Below, piece after piece: positions 58,250-64,000 of a stretch of 64,000 nt of DNA (positions are counted from its first letter, which is position 1; every line of letters starts with the position of its first letter). The DNA is from Acanthopleura granulata. Its lineage: Eukaryota > Mollusca > Polyplacophora > Chitonida > Chitonidae. The stretch covers positions 11,014,017 to 11,078,016 of the forward strand of contig JABBOT010000009.1 of assembly GCA_016165875.1 (NCBI GenBank), read 5' to 3'. The notes under the pieces were generated by a model. It was not told the DNA's origin. It saw only the letters and a program-made list of their open reading frames with translations, and did not search any database. The translations under genes were made by a program, and so were the position numbers.

Positions 58250-59505
58250 CTTGACCTTTAACTGCAGGAACTCACCTGTACATATGCCTATTAGTACTTT
58301 CAATAAACGTTACTTTCAACGGAACATGGCCAACGTAGACAAATCATATGGTGTCGGACGGTTATACATGCCTATCTTCTATTAAATCTCACCCAACCCG
58401 TGCAGCGTATACTCAACGATGTCCAAGTCATTTGAAGTAATAACTGCAATCAACTACACCATGATATAACTTACTTTTTATCAATGAAGGCATTTCTTTC
58501 TGGATTTAAATTACATTACGAGAGAAAAGTAGCCTGGATGGCCTAACATTCCTACATCTTGGTTTCGGTCGAAGGGAATGGGGATCAAGCTCATGGCCTC
58601 ACGGATGTATGATATATGAATACATACGAATGATGAAATAATCTTTGTGTTCTGCTGGTACATTTATTTACTACCATTATTAATTTCCCATTTGGTGATT
58701 GTTATTAGCATAGTGTGTATTTTATGTCTGCTGACAATATATTTGGCGTGAACTATTATCTGATTGTTATTTGATCGTTGTTATTCCTTAATATTTGGAA
58801 AATACATATACATAAAAGAAGGTATTGAGAACGGATTCGGCATCCATTTTTGTACTTAGAGCTATATATAGGTGAATGTAACATATGATAAATATGATGT
58901 AATTTTTACTTACCCGAGTCATGTAGCACATGATCCTAGGTCTATTTTTTTCATATGATATTTTTTTTTTAACGAATTCATGTCATCTGCATTTGGCATG
59001 TAGCACAAATCTCGAACACTCTTAAGAATGACTTTGTCACCTCCTTTAATAAGATGATAAATGAATGCAGGGGAGCGTTGGTACATAAAACTGAAGCTGA
59101 GAGAAGTTCAGGTCTATACATCTCGATCGGGTCAGGCCTCCTAGAAGGTAATGAAATACTCACTGTGCCATACAGTGTATAGTGTAAGAATTGTGTAAAT
59201 ATAAGTAGACAAAAAGTTAAATGATGTCAGCTCAAGTGTGTTCAACCTTTATGTCTAGTAAAACTCTGATGCCAAGAGTCATGGTCGCTGGCTAAAATGC
59301 GGCACTCAAAACACTACCAGTACACAGTAGGCTATACAGTCTAGGGTAGGTTAGCTACGGATGCGATTTGTGTCATAGTGTAGGTCGATAAACAACGATC
59401 AAATAGCACATGTGACAGAGTGTCACATGTGTTGCTTAAATGTCTTTGATATGATCGATGTATACATATTTTGGCATGTAGTTACTTCACACCTCTGCTT
59501 CAACA
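58250..59505. other. AT-rich intergenic, nothing supported
   Basis: AT-rich with a TTTTTTTTTT run at about 58960. A small palindrome ACATGTGACAGAGTGTCACA occurs at about 59408. A T-box half-site TCACACCT lies at 59487-59494. No gene is recognised. Confidence 0.5.
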
Positions 59506-59506
59506 G

Positions 59507-60745
59507 TATTGTGTTGTTGCTGTTGTTGCACTGCCTACATGTACCACGTGCGTCACTCCCGTTTTAGAAACTAATTAATTCTTGTCTTATATTACATCTG
59601 ATTTAAGTAGGCCCGGGTCTTGTGTTCAAGAATTAAGACCTAGAAACCACTGAAACACAGTCAAAACTCTTTGGTCTTGCCCTTTAAGGACCAGTTATAC
59701 AACTCTTGCCATTGTTATCCAGAAGGAAGGAGTTCTCACGGATATAGCTGTCATTTCTTAACCCAGTCACCCAGGCCCTTGAAACTTGCTGGTCATCAAG
59801 ATTAATATCTGGGGAATATTTGCCACAAAAGTAAGCGATATAGCTGACAAGAATTATAAAATTCGCACAATACATTTTGTTGCCACACAGCTCCAGTCAT
59901 ATCATCACCTCCAACAGCGGTAAGAATGTACTTGAAACATTCCACAAACTTCCTTTGAGAAGCGCTACTAATATTTACACTTAGCAACAGATCTAACCTC
60001 TCGAAGTAACGAAAAGTTTAACACCTACTCTCGCTGGCAGCCATATCATTCGGCGGAGTCATCAGAACAACAACAACACGGCAGAAAGTCGCCCGTTTTC
60101 AATTCGCGCTTCTGAAGCCAAAATGGCTCGTTTACAAACCAATACTGCTTATTATTGTGCTGAAAAACATTGGTTTACAAGCTAACCAGTGGTCATTAGC
60201 TATAGGATACGCTCAGAGCATAAGTTAGACTTCGATAAAGATTGTAAACATAGTGCACCATGTGACCAAAATGGCGTGTGCTTGGAAATGGCGTTTAGTG
60301 CAGCTGTTTGGATTTTCATTTTTTCACAGAGTTATATATATTGCCGTATGAATATGTTAGACAGTGCAATAGTATAGACAGTGTTCCGAGGAATGTTTCT
60401 AGTACATTAACATTGTTGCTGGAGCTAAGTCGTTTGAAAGAACTGCGGTGTACCAAAAGGTAAGTTGAACATCTTTTAAAGGTGTTTGTGTATCGCCGAT
60501 ACTGTTGATTAGTAGGCCTACTGCAAAACATTCTCCAAAGGTTTTTGCATATGTATTCCAAACTCCAAGTTCCTATGTGCCCTGATTCCAAAATGATAGC
60601 AAAATTCGCGAGAAGGCCTGTCCGATGGCAGAAGATTGCACAACTTGTATGATACAGAACTCCATGTTCCACTCGATCGGTCCGCCAGGATACAGGTTAC
60701 ACATGCACATTTCAACCAATTGGGTCTATGATTTGGCTCACAAAT
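59507..60745 (-). repeat. Dispersed repeat family 1, longest copy (A)
   Basis: Read on the - strand it aligns by eye, with gaps, to 28745-29790 (copy B), and its last ~190 bp align to 57345-57568 (copy C). It ends in a CAA-rich tract at 59507-59530. It contains four - strand ORFs (59684-59875, 59802-59987, 60316-60672, 60518-60808) of 61-118 codons in differing frames. They do not persist in copy B and show no transposase, reverse transcriptase or other motif I recognise. It may be a nonautonomous retroelement, a decayed transposon, or duplicated exons of an unrecognised gene. Confidence 0.7.
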
Positions 60746-61298
60746 GAAGAGAGCTGGGGAACTGATTGGATAATACCTCAACACAGACAGCCTACATTCT
60801 TGATACACTATAAATTTTTCACAACAACCTTGTTAAAATATATCAGAATTTTGTGAGCTTTGGATAAAAGTAAATATCTTAAGCCCGGTTTACTACCCAC
60901 CCCACCCGGACGTTACCACGGTGACAAAATGCTATTACGTCACTTCCAGGAGCAAGTTAAAAAAATGGTGGTCATGCTAGGCTGATATTTCTATATCTTG
61001 TAGAGAAATATACAAGCTGCGTGTGGCAGTATGGCATGGGACCACGTGAAAGTTTGGGGATATATATTTTTTGGGTTGAAATTGATACATTTACTACATA
61101 AATAGTAAGGAAAATCAATGCGCCCGTGTCATCTACAAGTAGCCATGAATATGGACTTTGTAGGCTCCCCAGCTCACTTTCTGTAGGGTCTTGGTGACAG
61201 TGTGTCGTTAATGACGACACTCGTATGTCCTGGGCACATTATAACTTTCGTTCCTGATCATTCGTCTTCCAGCAATAAGGTGTATATACGTATCTGTT
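60746..61298. other. Intergenic with a CRE/ETS motif pair
   Basis: TTACGTCA (60935-60942) overlaps CACTTCC (60941-60947), and AAAAAAATGGTGG follows. No exon can be tied to it. Otherwise nothing is seen. Confidence 0.35.
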
Positions 61299-61437
61299 AG
61301 GAAAGTTGGTCTGTAACTTGCCAAAGGTCGATGGTTTACCCCCGGATTTCTTCGGTCATAACACTGACCGCCGTCAAAAAATTGAAAAAAAATCCTGAAT
61401 ATGGTTTTAAACAAGAAGCAAATAAATAAATAAATAG
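61299..61437 (+). mobile_element. Degraded tRNA-derived SINE
   Basis: GGAAAGTTGGTCTGTAACTT, GCCAAAGGTCGATGGTTTAC, CCCCGGATTTCTTCGGTCAT, AACACTGACCGCCGTC and an AAATAAATAAATAAAT tail follow SINE order. The GTATAAGTGAAATATTCTTG block is nearly erased. Confidence 0.75.
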
Positions 61438-61439
61438 AC

Positions 61440-62275
61440 GATATAGAGGTGTCTCGCTGGCCGACTAACCGTTTGTGGCGATGTAGATTTGGAGTTCACG
61501 GATGTCGATTACGTTTTACTGTTGTAGTGACAGGTATGAGACAATGCCAGGGTTACATTCGCGAGATGTAGTTCAGTGAGAAGTAGTGCCGCGGAAGTCG
61601 ATAGTACATAATACACTACGCTACTCCTATAAAACGGGATACCAACAATTCCTTTGGTTTTCTATAAGCAGAGAAGCCAATGTTTAATAACGTTGAAAAA
61701 CACGATTTTTTATTTTGCACTCGAATTTCACCCACATTTTAAAACAATCAGTAACTACTCATAGGTTTTATATTCATTAGAGCAGATGAAAATTACAAAA
61801 CAAAATAAAATGCTGTAAGAAACCGAGTGCTCGAGGTACGATCATGTTTGAAATGTTTTTTTACCACATGTGAAAATCTCTTCTTTGCACAAGACCAGAT
61901 AGGAACTGGTCCTATACAAATTTACACCTTCTGATTTTCAACATCACTTGCTATTAGGACGATCCAGGGCCTGATTATATAAAATTATGTGTTTCTTCTC
62001 CCCTTTCTTAAATAAAATTTACTCATATGTGTATAAAGTTCTGAAAAGAAAAACAATCGGTTAGATATCTGAACACAATGTATCATAAAACGTCTAATGT
62101 CAGAAAATCCCGAATATACACTGTAAGGGTTAAGTGGCGTTGATTCTTCAGAAGTGACGTTCGTTATACAGCCTGCCTTTGATCTTCTAATAGAAAGATA
62201 CACCCAAAATTGTTCCAGAAACGGACGGAGAGGGATAATCAACGCCAAGCCCTCTTCAAACCGGCGATCCCTTCT
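61440..62275. other. Intergenic, nothing supported
   Basis: AT-rich DNA; an 87-codon - strand ORF at 61985-62248 has no recognisable domain. Confidence 0.5.
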
Positions 62276-62279
62276 GCTA

Positions 62280-62560
62280 ACGAGTTAAACTATTGGATTC
62301 GTACAACAATTTGCGATTAAAAGGGCAAATCTCAGCCCAACTAATCAGGCCATTTTACCTGACAAGCTGAATCGTTTCTAATGGACATGCTTAATTAATT
62401 ATCTTGTCAAGTGACCTGCCCGAGACTCGTCACCGAAGATTTGTTCAATCACGCGGCAAAAATAAAGCGTTTCAACAACTCTTAAACATGTTTAAACAAA
62501 ATTTCAACCAATTCAACGCCTCCACCAATTAAAAAGGCGTTTTTATTTTGCCCGATGTTT
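62280..62560. promoter_or_regulatory. Candidate enhancer block
   Basis: The sequence is unique-looking and dense in homeodomain-type cores. TTAATTAATT (62391-62400) is followed seven bases later by an NK2-type TCAAGTG (62407-62413), with further CTAATCAGG and TCTAATGGAC sites around them. There is no ORF or repeat. The call is inferred from motif density only. Confidence 0.35.
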
Positions 62561-62564
62561 TGGT

Positions 62565-63065
62565 GTATCAAGCCTTCAAGATAATGCGGCAAACAAATTA
62601 AAATTTGTTAAATCTACCGTTATGTAGAACATAATACATTTCACTTTTCAGTAAGCAAATAAGTAACTTTTAGTCTGGTTCGTGGATTCGTTCACACTAA
62701 CACAAGTATTGTTATGACAAGTTGCCATCATCACAGCGCACTTTCAAACAAAAAGCTGAGAGTGATACTGTTTGTAAGCTATTGTGCAAAATGTGCAAGG
62801 AATTTCCTTCACAGCTCGGCCGCTAAACAAGAAAAAAATGCTTTTGACGCAGAGTATCCACGCTCATTATTAGGCAGTGTAAAGAAAACTGACGCGTCTG
62901 AACAATATTGCCCACTCCTTATTCCTCGGTTTAATTTCTGGAACTTTCAATGGATTTGAAACGAACTTTCTACAATTATATATAACCTGTTACCTGAGCT
63001 GCCAGTATGTGTGTAATTAAGATGGTCCGGCAGCAGAATCACAATCGTTAAATCACAAAAGTTTC
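62565..63065. other. Intergenic, nothing supported
   Basis: The 81-codon ORF at 62714-62959 shows no recognisable domain. Confidence 0.5.
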
Positions 63066-63067
63066 AT

Positions 63068-63150
63068 CAAATTTATTCATTTACTTCAATAATTAAAGTT
63101 TAGCGCCTCGCTCAAGAATAATACAGGTTAGTGGGTTAATGATGGAAAAT
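63068..63150 (-). mobile_element. Possible SINE remnant
   Basis: TTTATTCATTTACTTCAATA, AAAGTTTAGCGCCTCGCTCA and AGAATAATAC loosely match the SINE tail and 3' end; the rest is unrecognisable. Confidence 0.4.
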
Positions 63151-63154
63151 GAAT

Positions 63155-64000
63155 CGATCCGACCACTGAGGAAACAGTTACCTGATTTATACCAAATTTC
63201 GTGCACGTATATGTATAATAATTATTTATTTAATGCGCAAATCTCTCGATCCTTCATAACAGATAAATTCTAGGATCACTGTCTGTATAACAGCATATTG
63301 TTAACTGGCGAATGAGATAAAATCTATCGGGCAATTAACCAACCAATGGCCTGCATCATTAGTCCTATCTACAGGCTACACAGCTCAGGCCTCGAGGGTG
63401 AACATGTAAACCTCAGATTTTCCTAACTCCTGGCCGTTGTTTATAGCAACAAGTCCAACAGTTAAACAGCTTAGCTTGTTAGAAAAGCCATGCGGGGAGG
63501 TAATGGTGAACGGGAAAAGGGGCAACAAGGCCCGGGGCCAATCGTCAGCGATTGACCTTGCACGGTGAGAAGGGGCCGCGACAGTCCGGCTGGTTTGGTC
63601 AGCGAGCCGGCCGCCTTGGCACCAGGCAGATGGGCGGTTGGCGGGCCGCCAAAGGCCCTGGCTTGGTCTCCAGACGGCGAACACCGTGTTGGCACCTGGA
63701 ACATCATAGGTATTCATCTAGTGTCTAGCGTATCTACGTCGGGCAGGGACAGACGTATCATCAATCATGCAGCAATTAACAAGTCGTGGCTGATTTGTCC
63801 CTTGACTTAACTCATATATGACCATGTGATTAATCGGCCATTTCGATCCCTTGGGCCACGAAGATGCGGGTTAACTATACAACTTAGTCCATGGACGGCT
63901 ATACAAAAGCGTACCAACATACTCGTCCATATACATACCGTATTAAGTGTTACATACCTGTAGCTAAACCTATATCACTATGCATGTTAAAAATGTGCCC
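63155..64000. other. Intergenic, GC-rich candidate block at 63380-63830
   Basis: 63480-63700 is the most GC-rich stretch outside the gene and the 46-kb block, with GGCCCGGGGCCAATCG, GCGGGCCGCCAAAGGCCC and GGCACCTGGAAC. ORFs on both strands (78-110 codons) follow from low stop density. I see no splice-flanked exon. It could be a promoter or an enhancer. Confidence 0.35.

Noticed and set aside
24697..59494. T-box half-sites AGGTGTGA at 24697, 26732, 40090 and TCACACCT at 59487 as autoregulatory sites
   Set aside because: About two exact 8-mers are expected by chance on both strands of 64 kb; four is not a meaningful excess and they are widely spaced.
59684..60808. ORFs of 61-118 codons on the - strand
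   Set aside because: They lie in dispersed repeat copy A, in different frames, and are not preserved in copy B.
10930..64000. A second T-box gene (Tbx4/5) linked to Tbx2/3
   Set aside because: I looked for the NPFAKGF and YQN-type T-box strings on the + strand and their complements and found none outside 2285-4831.

Overview
The window is animal nuclear DNA, very probably from a lophotrochozoan invertebrate (mollusc, brachiopod or annelid grade). This rests on a spliced T-box gene of the Tbx2/3 class and on about 30 copies or fragments of a tRNA-derived SINE with a TAAA-rich tail. The SINE resembles elements I associate with molluscs and their relatives. I cannot name the species.

Only one gene is well supported. 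The 3' part of a Tbx2/3 gene (optomotor-blind/bifid class) lies on the + strand in four coding exons: 2285-2431, 4755-4831, 6081-6292 and 8384-9576. All junctions are GT-AG, the splice phases agree, and the exons join to exactly 543 codons including the stop. They encode the C-terminal half of the T-box DNA-binding domain, an acidic linker, and the conserved C-terminal repressor/TAD region (RFSPYxI and ELxxxxRLLxGL motifs). The start codon and the N-terminal half of the T-box lie upstream of base 1. A 3' UTR follows, with AATAAA candidates at 10342 and 10901.

From about 10.9 kb to 64 kb I find no convincing protein-coding exon on either strand. This ~53-kb stretch alternates repeat-rich, AT-rich DNA with longer blocks that are SINE-free and of balanced composition. 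Those blocks are the natural candidates for cis-regulatory DNA of Tbx2/3 or another gene. The main ones are near 16.7-17.2, 18.5-19.3, 21.6-22.0, 33.0-33.6, 35.6-36.6, 45.5-46.6, 48.8-49.3, 54.1-54.9, 62.3-62.6 and 63.4-63.8 kb.

Mobile and repeated DNA: (1) the SINE family, with several copies bounded by 9-13-bp target-site duplications, including 5'-truncated ones; (2) at least three inverted-repeat DNA elements resembling MITEs, at 24212-24506, 47236-47517 and 55738-55947, plus a GC-rich inverted-repeat element in the last intron at 6962-7236; (3) an apparently undescribed dispersed repeat of about 1.0-1.2 kb with diverged copies at 28.7-29.8 kb (+) and 59.5-60.7 kb (-) and a 3' fragment at 57.3-57.6 kb (+); (4) a second diverged family at 14.1-14.7, 15.5-15.7 and 40.6-40.8 kb; (5) a 31-bp minisatellite of about 40 units at 52.0-53.25 kb, and degenerate arrays of 16-bp (17.9-18.4 kb), about 65-bp (24.1-25.6 kb) and 11-bp (26.8 kb) units.

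There is no operon, CRISPR array, rRNA gene or standalone tRNA gene. The most noteworthy items are the three-copy dispersed family, the symmetric MITE-like elements, the recently duplicated minisatellite, and the desert of putative regulatory blocks behind a developmental transcription-factor gene.
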